This document shows positions 1-9,874 of a stretch of DNA of 64,000 nt, piece by piece. Both the position numbers and the translations under genes were made by a program. Below the pieces are notes generated by a model that saw only the letters and a program-made list of their open reading frames with translations, ran no database searches and had not been told where the DNA came from. Position 1 is the first letter of the stretch; the number at the start of each line of letters is the position of its first letter. Source of the DNA: an uncultured SAR86 cluster bacterium (GTDB lineage: Bacteria > Pseudomonadota > Gammaproteobacteria > Magnimaribacterales > Magnimaribacteraceae); NCBI GenBank assembly GCA_902532015.1, contig CACAGI010000003.1, positions 1 to 64,000 of the forward strand, given 5' to 3'.

Positions 1-711
1 TTAGATATCCAGTCAGGATCTGGTGGAACAGAGGCCCAAGACTGGGCTGAAATGATAATGCGGATGTATTTAAAATGGGGAGAAGCAAAAAGTTTTAAAA
101 CTGAAGTAGTGGAAGTATCTCATGGTGAGGTTGCCGGAATAAAGAGTGCTACCATAAGATTCGAAGGAAGTTACGCATACGGTTGGTTGAGAACAGAGAC
201 GGGAGTTCATAGATTGGTAAGGAAATCCCCATTCGATTCAGGTAGCAGAAGACACACCTCCTTTGCTTCGGTATTTATTTCTCCTGAGATAGATGAAGAT
301 GTTGAGATAGATATTAATCCTGCTGACTTGAGAGTAGATACTTATAGAGCTAGTGGAGCAGGGGGACAGCACGTGAATAAGACTGATTCTGCCATTCGAA
401 TAACCCATGAACCTTCAGGAGTGGTTGTGCAGTGCCAATCGCAAAGATCTCAACATCAAAACAGAGATAAGGCCATGAAACAATTGCGTGCAAAACTTTA
501 TGAAATAGAAATGAGTAAGTTAGAAGCTAAAAAGCAAAGCCAGGAAGAATCCAAAGCAGATATAGGTTGGGGTAGCCAAATAAGGTCTTATGTATTAGAT
601 TCAGCTAGAATAAAAGACTTAAGGACAGGTGTTGAGACTTCAAACTGTTCAGGAGTGCTAGATGGAGACTTGGATCAATTTATTGAAGAGAGTCTTAAAT
701 TAAATATATAA
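1..711 (+). CDS. prfB: Peptide chain release factor 2 (5'-truncated by window edge)
   Basis: Frame is open from base 1 ([18 protein letters not shown]...) into ORF 52-711; GGQ motif in [25 protein letters not shown]. Confidence 0.96.
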   Translation, partial: LDIQSGSGGTEAQDWAEMIMRMYLKWGEAKSFKTEVVEVSHGEVAGIKSATIRFEGSYAYGWLRTETGVHRLVRKSPFDSGSRRHTSFASVFISPEIDEDVEIDINPADLRVDTYRASGAGGQHVNKTDSAIRITHEPSGVVVQCQSQRSQHQNRDKAMKQLRAKLYEIEMSKLEAKKQSQEESKADIGWGSQIRSYVLDSARIKDLRTGVETSNCSGVLDGDLDQFIEESLKLNI

Positions 712-717
712 AATTGT

Positions 718-2205
718 ATGACAGACAAACCTAACGAAAGCGAGTTACTAGAATTAAGAAAAGCTAAGCTTGATGAGCTTAGATCTTCAGGAAATGCATT
801 CCCCAATCAATTTAAAAGAGATTCATTAGCCAATGATTTACATTTTTCTTATGGAGAATTGGAAAATGAAGACCTAGAGAAGAAAAAAGATGTTTTTTCT
901 GTAGCTGGGAGAATTATGCTCCAAAGAATAATGGGCAAGGCAAGCTTTATTACTATTCAGGACATGTCAGGTCAGATACAAGCCTATTTAACCAAAAATG
1001 ATTTACCAAAAGGGGTTTACGAAGCTTTTAAGACCTGGGATCTGGGTGACATTGTCGGTATTAAAGGAAAGCTCTTTAAAACCAAGACAGGCGAGCTAAC
1101 AATTCATGCTAATCAAATAGAACTACTGACTAAGTCTTTAAAACCTTTACCTGAAAAGCATGCTGGATTAGTTGACACTGAACAAAGGTATAGAAAAAGG
1201 TACTTAGATCTAATAACCAATGAAGACAGTCGTGAAATATTTAAGCAAAGAAGTTTTTTAATTAAAGAGATAAGAAGTTTCTTTGATGATGAGGGTTTTA
1301 TGGAAGTTGAGACTCCAATGATGCACTCTACTTTAGGGGGAGCTGCTGCTAAACCTTTTGTTACTCACCACAACACTCTTGATTTAGATCTATATCTTAG
1401 GATTGCACCTGAATTGTATTTAAAGAGGTTGGTTGTTGGAGGAATAGAAAAGGTTTTTGAAATTAATAGAAATTTTAGGAATGAAGGCTTATCTACGAAA
1501 CATAATCCAGAGTTTACTATGTTGGAATATTACACGGCGTATGCTGATTTTAATGACCAGATGTCATTCTTAGAAAAGTTATTTGCTCATTTAGCTAGTG
1601 AATTAAATGGTTCGTCTAAGATTTCAATTGAAGGTAAGGATTATGATTTATCGAAGCCTTTTAAAAGGGTTGGATTGCTTGAATCAGTCGCTACAAAACT
1701 TTCTATAGCTCAAGAAGACCTTTTCGATCGAAAGAAACTAGAGGAGTTATCGAAAAAACATAAGATAGAAGACTATAAATCTTATTCGGATGGAAAATTA
1801 CAATTTGAATTATTTGAGAAGGTTGTTGAAGACGATTTGATTGAGCCGACTTTTATTGTTGATTATCCGGTAGAGGTTTCTCCGCTTTCAAGACTTTCAG
1901 ATGAGAAAGAAGGCATAGTGGATAGGTTTGAACTTTTCATTGGCGGTAACGAGATTGCCAACGGATTTTCTGAGTTAAATGACCCTAAAGATCAAGCTGA
2001 AAGATTTAAAGCACAAGTAGAACAGAAAGCTTCGGGTGATGAAGAGGCAATGGAATATGATGAAGATTACATTGAAGCACTAGAATATGGTTTGCCTCCA
2101 TGTGCAGGAGTTGGTATCGGAATAGATAGACTTGTAATGTTATTTACGGGTGCAGAGTCGATAAGAGATGTCTTGCTATTCCCTCAAATGAAACCAAAGT
2201 CCTAA
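718..2205 (+). CDS. lysS: Lysyl-tRNA synthetase, class II
   Basis: Class II aaRS motifs (RYRKRYLDLI, FRNEGLSTKHNPEFTMLEYY, GVGIGIDRLVMLFTG); directly follows prfB. Confidence 0.97.
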   Translation: MTDKPNESELLELRKAKLDELRSSGNAFPNQFKRDSLANDLHFSYGELENEDLEKKKDVFSVAGRIMLQRIMGKASFITIQDMSGQIQAYLTKNDLPKGVYEAFKTWDLGDIVGIKGKLFKTKTGELTIHANQIELLTKSLKPLPEKHAGLVDTEQRYRKRYLDLITNEDSREIFKQRSFLIKEIRSFFDDEGFMEVETPMMHSTLGGAAAKPFVTHHNTLDLDLYLRIAPELYLKRLVVGGIEKVFEINRNFRNEGLSTKHNPEFTMLEYYTAYADFNDQMSFLEKLFAHLASELNGSSKISIEGKDYDLSKPFKRVGLLESVATKLSIAQEDLFDRKKLEELSKKHKIEDYKSYSDGKLQFELFEKVVEDDLIEPTFIVDYPVEVSPLSRLSDEKEGIVDRFELFIGGNEIANGFSELNDPKDQAERFKAQVEQKASGDEEAMEYDEDYIEALEYGLPPCAGVGIGIDRLVMLFTGAESIRDVLLFPQMKPKS

Positions 2206-2211
2206 AAAGCC

Positions 2212-3210
2212 TTATAAGAGATCTGAAACAGCTTCTTTCTCAGAAAGCAGTTCTTCAGTTGTTATCTGTATTTTTGACTGAGCAAATTCATTCAATTCTA
2301 AATCTTGGATAATTTCTACTTTTCCTGGAGCAGTTGTTCTTAGCGGGTATCCAAAAATTAATCCTTCTGGGACACCATAACTTCCATCACTTGCAATCGC
2401 TGCACTAAAAGAATCATTTTCAGGAGTTACATTCTCAACAGCTTTAACGGTATCTATTGCAGCATTAGCCGCAGAGGCTGCGGACGAAGCGCCTCTTGCG
2501 TCGATAACCGCTTTACCTCTTTGCTGAACAAGAGGTAGATATTCATTTTCAATCCATTTTTCATCATTTATTACTTCCGCAGCACTAGTTCCATTGATTT
2601 TAGCGTTGTATGGATCAGGATACATGGTGGGACTGTGATTCCCCCAAATGGTCATATTGCTTACAGAAGTTATGTCAGATCCAGCCTTTAGAGCTAGTTG
2701 AGCCTTTGCTCTGTTGGCGTCCAAAGCAGTCATTGCAAACCATTTTTGAGAATCATTATTTGCATGTTTTTTTCCTATAAGAGCATTAGTGTTAGCAGGA
2801 TTCCCCACAACTAATATCTTGGCTTCCTTATTTGCTAAGCTTCCAATGGCTGATCCTTGATCAGTGAATATCCCTCCATTTATTTTTAATAAGTCACTTC
2901 TTTCTTCTATTTTTTTTCCATCTATTACTATGCCTCTAGGTATGCTGCCAACTAACAGAACCCAATCAGCTTCATCTACACCTTCTTTTATGTCAGCAGT
3001 TGCCAACATAGAGCCTGTCTGATCAAAGCCACAGTCAACTAACTCCATTATTGTTCCTTCAAGCTTATCCACTACTTGAGGTATTTCTACCAATCTAAGG
3101 TTAACTTTAGTATCTGGACCAAAAGTTTCTCCACTAATTAATCTAGGTAACAAGGAATAAGATATCTGTCCTGCTCCACCTGTTACTGCCACATTAATTT
3201 CTTTCATCAT
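2212..3210 (-). CDS. mdh: Malate dehydrogenase
   Basis: N-terminal NAD-binding VAVTGGAGQISYSLLPRL; NPANTNALI; WGNHSPTMYPD. Confidence 0.93.
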   Translation of the reverse strand: MMKEINVAVTGGAGQISYSLLPRLISGETFGPDTKVNLRLVEIPQVVDKLEGTIMELVDCGFDQTGSMLATADIKEGVDEADWVLLVGSIPRGIVIDGKKIEERSDLLKINGGIFTDQGSAIGSLANKEAKILVVGNPANTNALIGKKHANNDSQKWFAMTALDANRAKAQLALKAGSDITSVSNMTIWGNHSPTMYPDPYNAKINGTSAAEVINDEKWIENEYLPLVQQRGKAVIDARGASSAASAANAAIDTVKAVENVTPENDSFSAAIASDGSYGVPEGLIFGYPLRTTAPGKVEIIQDLELNEFAQSKIQITTEELLSEKEAVSDLL

Positions 3211-3219
3211 TTTCTCCTT

Positions 3220-4779
3220 TTAATCTGGTTGAAAGATATTTCTTGAATCCTCAAACTTCACTGTTCCTTTAGCATCTAACATCTCATTAGACATCATTTT
3301 ATTTAAAAGGTCTTCATCTCCTTTTCTTGTATTAGCAACAAACCTTTTACCATCTTCTAATTTACCGATTATTATTGCTTTCTTGGGTGCTTCTCTCGAA
3401 TTTACAACTGTATACGTTTCTATCGATCCACGTCCATTTGCTTCTTCAATGAATAGTGAAGATGCGGAATTATCTATTTCAATTTGAGCGTGAGAAGTAT
3501 CTGCAACTTGATCCCACTCTCCTTCGAATGGTTTAGAGGAGAATAATCCTAGAGCATGTTTGGTTAGAAACCATCCATTAGCATTCAGCAAACCAAAGCT
3601 TCCGTTATCCTTTCTCAATTTATTCATCATGCCTGATATTGAGTTAACCACATAAGCACTTCCGGGTCCTCCATAATAAGGCAGGCCACCAGTCACGGTT
3701 AAACTCCTTTTATCATCAACCGTTATGCCAATTTCCTTTTGAGCTATCTGAACCGCGCTTGGGAAACAAGAATATAGATCGAAATAACTTATGTCGGATA
3801 ATTCTAGCCCAGATTTATTGAATACAGCTTCGCTGCATTTATTAATGGCAGGTGAAGAGTGTAAATTGTCTCTATCAGTTATATTCCAAACATCATTAAG
3901 TGAGGCACCACCATACATAAATATCCATTTAGATTCAGGAATTCCTAATTCTCTTGCTTTCTTTGCTGAGGTTACGACCAGCGCAGCAGATTGATTCACT
4001 CTCATGATTGAGTTCATGTATTTAGTGTACGGAAATCCAACCATCCTATTTTGAGGAGACACTTCTACTATTTCTTCGGGTGATCGATGAATCTTAAACC
4101 AAGCATGTTCGTTTTCTGCTGCTACTTTTGAAAATCCGCTAAAAAGATTACCAATGTCTTGCATGTGTTGAAGAGAAGATTTACCTTCACTTTTTCTAAT
4201 GCTGTTAGCAAAGAGCGGGTAAACCGAGGAGGGATCGAATATTCCATGTCTCATTTCAAACTCACTTCCTAACTCTTTTAAGCTTCCCAATGACTCTGGT
4301 TCTCCACCTGGATCATCTTCCCAGTCCATTTCAGCTCCGGACTTTAACCTAGAAACAAAAGTATCCAATGCTTCGCCACCTGTTAATACAGCACAGTTTG
4401 ACTTACCGTCTTTAATTCGATTACAAAGTTCATTGAGTAGCAATTGAGGAGAATTTCCTCCAGTTGTTGTATAGATCTCATTTGGAACTGTAATCCCAAG
4501 AATATTTCCAATACTACGAGGCATATTCGGGTATCCCCAAAGTTCAGTTGTTGCCGAATCTCTATTTGGTGTATCTGCTGTAAAGCGAATAACAGAGATC
4601 GTATCTAAATGTTTAGTGACGTCATTCTTAGCTTCACAATCAGCTATTGCTGTTTTTGTCGCAACAGAAAGGATATCAAGATAATTAGGCCCATCTAGGC
4701 CTTTTTTCCCTAAATACTGAGAGCATCCTACTAATACAGGAGTATTGTCGTTTACGTTGCTGTATGAATTTTCAGTCAT
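3220..4779 (-). CDS. Thiolase-like acetyl-CoA acetyltransferase family protein
   Basis: Thiolase-fold text (VLVGCSQYLGKKG, VTGGLPYYGGPGSAYVVNSI). Start placed at the ATG encoding MTENSYSNVNDN; the longer ORF to 5016 overlaps the divergent neighbour. Confidence 0.8.
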   Translation of the reverse strand: MTENSYSNVNDNTPVLVGCSQYLGKKGLDGPNYLDILSVATKTAIADCEAKNDVTKHLDTISVIRFTADTPNRDSATTELWGYPNMPRSIGNILGITVPNEIYTTTGGNSPQLLLNELCNRIKDGKSNCAVLTGGEALDTFVSRLKSGAEMDWEDDPGGEPESLGSLKELGSEFEMRHGIFDPSSVYPLFANSIRKSEGKSSLQHMQDIGNLFSGFSKVAAENEHAWFKIHRSPEEIVEVSPQNRMVGFPYTKYMNSIMRVNQSAALVVTSAKKARELGIPESKWIFMYGGASLNDVWNITDRDNLHSSPAINKCSEAVFNKSGLELSDISYFDLYSCFPSAVQIAQKEIGITVDDKRSLTVTGGLPYYGGPGSAYVVNSISGMMNKLRKDNGSFGLLNANGWFLTKHALGLFSSKPFEGEWDQVADTSHAQIEIDNSASSLFIEEANGRGSIETYTVVNSREAPKKAIIIGKLEDGKRFVANTRKGDEDLLNKMMSNEMLDAKGTVKFEDSRNIFQPD

Positions 4780-4876
4780 ATTTTTATCTAAAACTATAAG
4801 GTCGTGAAGTCTAACTTCACTAAGGCAGATGAGCAATAGCCAAGATGCCGAGGTCTTTATAGAGTAAAATACCTTT

Positions 4877-6025
4877 ATGAAATACGACTTTGACTCAATC
4901 GTAGAAAGGAAACATACCCATAGTACAAAGTGGTTAAAGTTTTCTGACCCTAACATTATTCCTATGTGGATAGCCGATATGGATTTTGCTTGCCCTAAGG
5001 AGATAACTGACCCCATGCGTGAAAGAGTTGATCAAGGCATATTTGGCTATACTGACACGCCGGATGAATTAACTCAAATATTAAAAGAACGAATTAAATT
5101 GCGTTCTGGATGGGACATCGAAGAAGAATGGGTTGTTTGGGTACCTGGAGCTGTAGTCGCGTTAAATTTAGCATGTAAAACGGCTTTGGCACCTGGTGAA
5201 ATAGTTGTTACACCTTCTCCTATTTATGCTCCTTTTGACGATGCTTCTGAAAACATGGCTAGAGGCATGGTAAAGAACTTTCTGATAGATAATAACGGAA
5301 GGATGGAATTAGATTTTGAAGCAACGGAAGAGCTCTTAAGTAAAGACACTAAAATGTTATTCTTTTGTAATCCTCATAACCCTGGCGGAACAGTTTTTAA
5401 TAAAGAGGAAATTACAACTCTAGTAGATATATGTGAGAAGCATAATATAACCATCTGCAGCGACGAAATTCATTGTGATTTGATTCTTCGAGATGACTTG
5501 GAGCATTTTCATTTAGCAAGCTTAAATAAATACGCTAAGCAGAATTCCATTACTATTTTAGGCCCTTGTAAAACTTTTAATTTAGCAGGATTTCCTTTGG
5601 CAGCTTCAATTATTCCTAACAAGGAATTGAGAGAAGATTTCATTCGAAATACCAAAGGTATAGTTTCACATATAGATAATTTAGCTTTTGTGGCTTCTAC
5701 TGCGGCTTATAAGTACGCCGGAGAATGGCACAAGGAACTTATTGAATACCTCCAAGAAAATAAAAAGATATTAATAGAGGGTTTAAACAAAATAGACGGT
5801 CTTTCTCTTTCAGGTCCGGAAGCAGGATTTTTAGCCTGGGTTGATTGCAGGGAAACTGGATTAGATACCCCGGGTGATTTTTTTATTAATCATGCCGGAG
5901 TAGGTGTTTACGATGGAAGTTGGTTTGGAAGAGAAGGGTACATAAGGTTAAATTTTGGTTGTCCTAGATCTGTTTTAGATGAATCTATAGAAAGAATACA
6001 AAAAGCTTTTTCACAAAGAAACTAG
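4877..6025 (+). CDS. PatB/MalY-type PLP-dependent aminotransferase / C-S lyase
   Basis: MWIADMDFACPKEI, FCNPHNPGGTVF, CSDEIHCDLIL, GPCKTFNLAGF (PLP lysine). Confidence 0.88.
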   Translation: MKYDFDSIVERKHTHSTKWLKFSDPNIIPMWIADMDFACPKEITDPMRERVDQGIFGYTDTPDELTQILKERIKLRSGWDIEEEWVVWVPGAVVALNLACKTALAPGEIVVTPSPIYAPFDDASENMARGMVKNFLIDNNGRMELDFEATEELLSKDTKMLFFCNPHNPGGTVFNKEEITTLVDICEKHNITICSDEIHCDLILRDDLEHFHLASLNKYAKQNSITILGPCKTFNLAGFPLAASIIPNKELREDFIRNTKGIVSHIDNLAFVASTAAYKYAGEWHKELIEYLQENKKILIEGLNKIDGLSLSGPEAGFLAWVDCRETGLDTPGDFFINHAGVGVYDGSWFGREGYIRLNFGCPRSVLDESIERIQKAFSQRN

Positions 6026-6067
6026 GTTACTGTAATATGTTCGCCTAAAAATTATTTAGGAGAGATT

Positions 6068-6982
6068 ATGTCTATTACTTTTAATGATCGTGTAGCTATC
6101 GTAACTGGAGCAGGCGGAGGTTTGGGAAGATGCCATGCTCTAGATCTAGCCAAAAGAGGTGCCAAAGTTGTTGTGAATGATTTAGGTGGTAACGTAGATG
6201 GATCAGATGACGGTTCAGTATCAGCTGCTGAGGCTGTTGTAGAAGAAATAAAGGCAGCAGGTGGAGAGGCAATGGCTAATGGGGCTAGTGTTACAGACAG
6301 AGATCAAGTTAATGCCATGGTTGAAGAAGTCATGAGCAAATACGGTCAGATAGATATTCTAGTAAATAACGCAGGAATCTTAAGAGATAAAAGTTTTTCT
6401 AAGGTAGAAGATGAAGATTTTAGAATGGTTCTTGAAGTTCATTTAATGGGCAGCGTGAATTGCACGAAAGCCGTTTGGGAGATAATGAAAGAACAAAATT
6501 ACGGAAGAATAGTTATGACTTCTTCTTCCAGCGGACTTTATGGTAATTTCGGTCAGACTAATTATGGTGCGGCTAAAATGGGTGTTGTTGGTTTGATGAA
6601 CACACTTAAATTAGAAGGCGCTAAATACAATGTTAAATGCAATACTTTAGCCCCGTTGGCAGGAACGAGAATGACTGAGAGCTTGATGCCTGGAGAAGTT
6701 ATTGAGCAAATCAAACCTGATTACGTCACTCCAGCAGTGACTTACATGGTTTCAGAAGATGCACCTACTGGCGTAATCATAGCTGCCGGCGCAGGAGTAT
6801 TTACGAGAGTCATGGTTCATGAAACTAAAGGAGTCTATCTTGGAACTGGTGAAGACATGACCGCTGAGAACATTGAAGCCAATTGGGATCAGATCTCTGA
6901 TATGACTGATGCCACTTTGTGCTATCAAGGCGGAGATCAGTCTATGAAAGTATTTAGCCTTATACAAGAAAGCGAAAAGTAA
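6068..6982 (+). CDS. SDR-family 3-hydroxyacyl-CoA dehydrogenase-like protein (multifunctional enzyme type 2-like)
   Basis: TGAGGGLGRCHALDLAKRGAKVVVNDLGG; NNAGILRD; YGAAKMG active site. Confidence 0.9.
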   Translation: MSITFNDRVAIVTGAGGGLGRCHALDLAKRGAKVVVNDLGGNVDGSDDGSVSAAEAVVEEIKAAGGEAMANGASVTDRDQVNAMVEEVMSKYGQIDILVNNAGILRDKSFSKVEDEDFRMVLEVHLMGSVNCTKAVWEIMKEQNYGRIVMTSSSSGLYGNFGQTNYGAAKMGVVGLMNTLKLEGAKYNVKCNTLAPLAGTRMTESLMPGEVIEQIKPDYVTPAVTYMVSEDAPTGVIIAAGAGVFTRVMVHETKGVYLGTGEDMTAENIEANWDQISDMTDATLCYQGGDQSMKVFSLIQESEK

Positions 6983-7024
6983 GCATTCATAACTAATTTT
7001 CTCTGACTCTCAACCATACAGATT

Positions 7025-8170
7025 ATGCGTTTAAAAGATTGCCACGGTTTCAGTGACTTCCGTGAGTTAGCCAAAAGACGCCTTCCAAGTCCTATATTCA
7101 ATTATATTGATGGAGCGGCAGATGATGAGACAACCTACGAACGTAATACTAAGAGTTTTGAAAAATGTGATCTAGTTCCAAACGTTCTGAGGGGCACTGA
7201 AGACATAGATATGTCAGTGAACATAATGGGCCAAAAGCTAGAAATGCCAATTTATTGTTCTCCTACAGCTATACAAAGAGTGTTTCATCATGAAGGAGAG
7301 AATGCTGTGGCAGCAGCAGCTGATAAATATGGAACTTTATTTGGAGTTTCTTCTCTTGGAACAGCTAGTTTGGCTGAAATAAGAGAACAGTACAAAGGAC
7401 CGCAGTGTTATCAATTTTACTTCCACAAAGATCGAGAGCTTAATCAATCAATGCTTGAAAGTGCCAAAAACGCAAATGTAGATGTAATGATGCTGACCGT
7501 TGATACCATTACTGGCGGGAATAGGGAAAGGGATTTAAGAACAGGTTTTTCTATTCCTTTTCAGCTTTCCTTAGGTGGAATCTTTCAATTTGCTATTAAA
7601 CCCATGTGGGCCCTTAACTACCTGACGCATAAGAAATTTGCATTACCTCAACTAGATGATTTCGTAGACATGTCTGATGGACCAATTTCTATTGGCAGAT
7701 ACTTTACAGAGATGCTTGATCCAAAAATGAACTGGGATGATGTTGCTAAGATGGTTGATTATTGGGACGGCGAATTTTGCTTAAAAGGCATCATGAGTGC
7801 AGAAGATGCAAAGAAAGCAGTAGAAATAGGGTGTACAGGAATTGTTGTTTCTAATCATGGTGGCAGACAGCTTGATGGAAGCAGGTCTTCGTTCGACCAG
7901 TTGTCTGAGATAGTTGATGCCGTAGGAGATCAGATTGATGTAATCATGGACAGTGGCATTCAAAGAGGTAGCCACGTTCTAAAAGCCTTATCTCTTGGAG
8001 CTAAAGCCGTTGGGGGAGGTAGATTCTATCTTTATGCTTTAGCAGCAGCTGGGCAACTTGGAGTAGAGCGAGCTTTAGAGCTAATGAAACAAGAAATAGA
8101 AAGGGACATGAGGTTAATGGGAGTGAGCTCAATATCAGAACTCAGTAGAAATAATTTACGCTTTAGGTAG
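7025..8170 (+). CDS. FMN-dependent alpha-hydroxy acid dehydrogenase/oxidase (LldD-like)
   Basis: FNYIDGAADDETTYERN; VSNHGGRQLDGSRSSFDQL; GIQRGSHVLKALSLGAKAVGGGR. Confidence 0.88.
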   Translation: MRLKDCHGFSDFRELAKRRLPSPIFNYIDGAADDETTYERNTKSFEKCDLVPNVLRGTEDIDMSVNIMGQKLEMPIYCSPTAIQRVFHHEGENAVAAAADKYGTLFGVSSLGTASLAEIREQYKGPQCYQFYFHKDRELNQSMLESAKNANVDVMMLTVDTITGGNRERDLRTGFSIPFQLSLGGIFQFAIKPMWALNYLTHKKFALPQLDDFVDMSDGPISIGRYFTEMLDPKMNWDDVAKMVDYWDGEFCLKGIMSAEDAKKAVEIGCTGIVVSNHGGRQLDGSRSSFDQLSEIVDAVGDQIDVIMDSGIQRGSHVLKALSLGAKAVGGGRFYLYALAAAGQLGVERALELMKQEIERDMRLMGVSSISELSRNNLRFR

Positions 8171-8173
8171 TAT

Positions 8174-8557
8174 TTATTTCTTTAGGAAATCTAGAACTTT
8201 CCTTTCAATATTTTTAATGACTTCTTTAAAATCATGATCTTCCATATCCTTAGGATCTGGAATATCCCACTCAATTCTTTCTTTTGCTCTTATGGTTGGA
8301 CAAGAATCACCACAACCCATTGATATCATTGCATCTAATTCTACATCAGGTAATTTATCTACGTGAATTGATTGATGCTTAGAAAGATCATAATTTATTT
8401 CTTTCATTAAACTAACTGCCTTAGGATTAACAGTACCTGAAGGTTTGGATCCTGCACTAAAAGCCAAAATTACATCTTTTCCATGTATGTTTGCAAATGC
8501 TTCAGCTATTTGACTTCTGCAAGAATTTTCAACGCATAAGAAAACCACTTTCTTCAT
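8174..8557 (-). CDS. arsC: Low-molecular-weight phosphatase-type arsenate reductase
   Basis: CVENSCRSQIAEAFA P-loop; SMGCGDSCPTIRAKERIEWDIPDPK. Confidence 0.85.
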   Translation of the reverse strand: MKKVVFLCVENSCRSQIAEAFANIHGKDVILAFSAGSKPSGTVNPKAVSLMKEINYDLSKHQSIHVDKLPDVELDAMISMGCGDSCPTIRAKERIEWDIPDPKDMEDHDFKEVIKNIERKVLDFLKK

Positions 8558-8638
8558 TTTATTATTAATAATGTTAGAGTTTTTAATTTCATGTCTTAAA
8601 TCTATTATAATTACAAAAAATAACCTTTTTCAGAGGAA

Positions 8639-9865
8639 ATGATGAAAAAAATTACATTCTTTTGGTCTTTAGTTTTATTAACCAGCCTTACTTTATCAGC
8701 TAAAGAGATATTCATTGAGCCTAGCGATAATTCACAGGAGGAAGTTCAAACAGCACTTATAGAACTCTCTTCAGGCGATATTCTTACACTATCTCCAGGA
8801 ACTTTTGTTTTTGAAGATGGCTTATCTTTAGACGTAGATGAAGTTATCGTAAGAGGATCAGGGATAAATGAAACGATTCTTGATTTTAAGAATCAGATGT
8901 CTGGAGCTCAAGGACTATTGGTAACTTCTGACCAAGTTACTTTAAAAGACTTTGCTGTAACTGATGCTAAAGGGGATGCAATCAAAGTCATTGGCGCTGA
9001 AGGGATTAATATGATTAATCTAAAAACTGAATGGACGGGAGGACCTAAGACTACTAATGGAGCTTATGGACTATATCCTGTCGAATCGACAGACGTATTA
9101 ATTGATGGTTGCGTTGCTATTGGGGCTTCTGACGCCGGTATTTATGTTGGTCAATCAAAGAACATTATTGTCAGAAACAGTGTTGCTCAATATAACGTAG
9201 CTGGAATAGAAATAGAAAATTCTTATTATGCTGATGTCTACGATAATTTAGCCTCTCACAATACTGGAGGTATTTTAGTTTTTGATCTTCCAGATCTTCC
9301 TCAACAAGGAGGTCGCCATGTTAGAGTCTTTAGAAATAAAGTAATAGATAACGACACTGATAACTTTGCACCAGAAGGAAACATTGTTGGAGAAGTTCCA
9401 AGAGGCACAGGAATTATTATTCAAGCCAATTCAGACGTTGAGGTTTTTGATAACGATATATCAGGTAACGGTACGGTTAATGTATCCATTGTCACTTATT
9501 CCAATGAAACGCAAGACGAGAATTATTACCCGCATCCAAGATCTATCCAAATTCATGGAAATAGATTTGGGGAAGGGGGTTTCGATCCTGACATTGAAAC
9601 TGGAGAACTTGCTGCAATCTTATTCGAATTATCTGGTGGTAATATGCCTGATATCTTTTGGGATGGCGTATTACCGACTTCTCAGATAATTTTTGGACAA
9701 CCGGATGAAGAAAGATTAATTCTAAGTAATAATGGCGATGCTACTTTTTTGACCATCAACCCAATCAAATATTTATTACCTTTCTTTGATCCTGTAGAAA
9801 CTGACATTAGTGAATACGAAGGAGAAGTCAGGCCACTAGCAGAAATTACTATTAATAGTTTCTAG
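8639..9865 (+). CDS. Secreted parallel beta-helix repeat protein (NosD/CASH-like fold)
   Basis: N-terminal signal peptide; repeated short beta-helix turns (VLIDGCVAIGASDAGIYVGQSKNIIVRNSVAQYNVAGIEIENSYYADVYDNLASHNTGGILV). Confidence 0.85.
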   Translation: MMKKITFFWSLVLLTSLTLSAKEIFIEPSDNSQEEVQTALIELSSGDILTLSPGTFVFEDGLSLDVDEVIVRGSGINETILDFKNQMSGAQGLLVTSDQVTLKDFAVTDAKGDAIKVIGAEGINMINLKTEWTGGPKTTNGAYGLYPVESTDVLIDGCVAIGASDAGIYVGQSKNIIVRNSVAQYNVAGIEIENSYYADVYDNLASHNTGGILVFDLPDLPQQGGRHVRVFRNKVIDNDTDNFAPEGNIVGEVPRGTGIIIQANSDVEVFDNDISGNGTVNVSIVTYSNETQDENYYPHPRSIQIHGNRFGEGGFDPDIETGELAAILFELSGGNMPDIFWDGVLPTSQIIFGQPDEERLILSNNGDATFLTINPIKYLLPFFDPVETDISEYEGEVRPLAEITINSF

Positions 9866-9874
9866 GAATTCTTA

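Noticed and set aside
1-60. prfB programmed +1 frameshift site
   Set aside because: The usual frameshift site lies near codon 26, upstream of this window, so it cannot be assessed.
4780-5016. N-terminal extension of ORF 3220-5016 (MGSVISLGQAKSISAIHIG...)
   Set aside because: It overlaps the divergent aminotransferase by about 140 nt and lacks thiolase-like character; MTENSYSNVNDN at 4779 is a better start.
9366-9689. ORF 9366-9689 (+), 107 aa
   Set aside because: Lies entirely within the beta-helix CDS in another frame; no coding signature.
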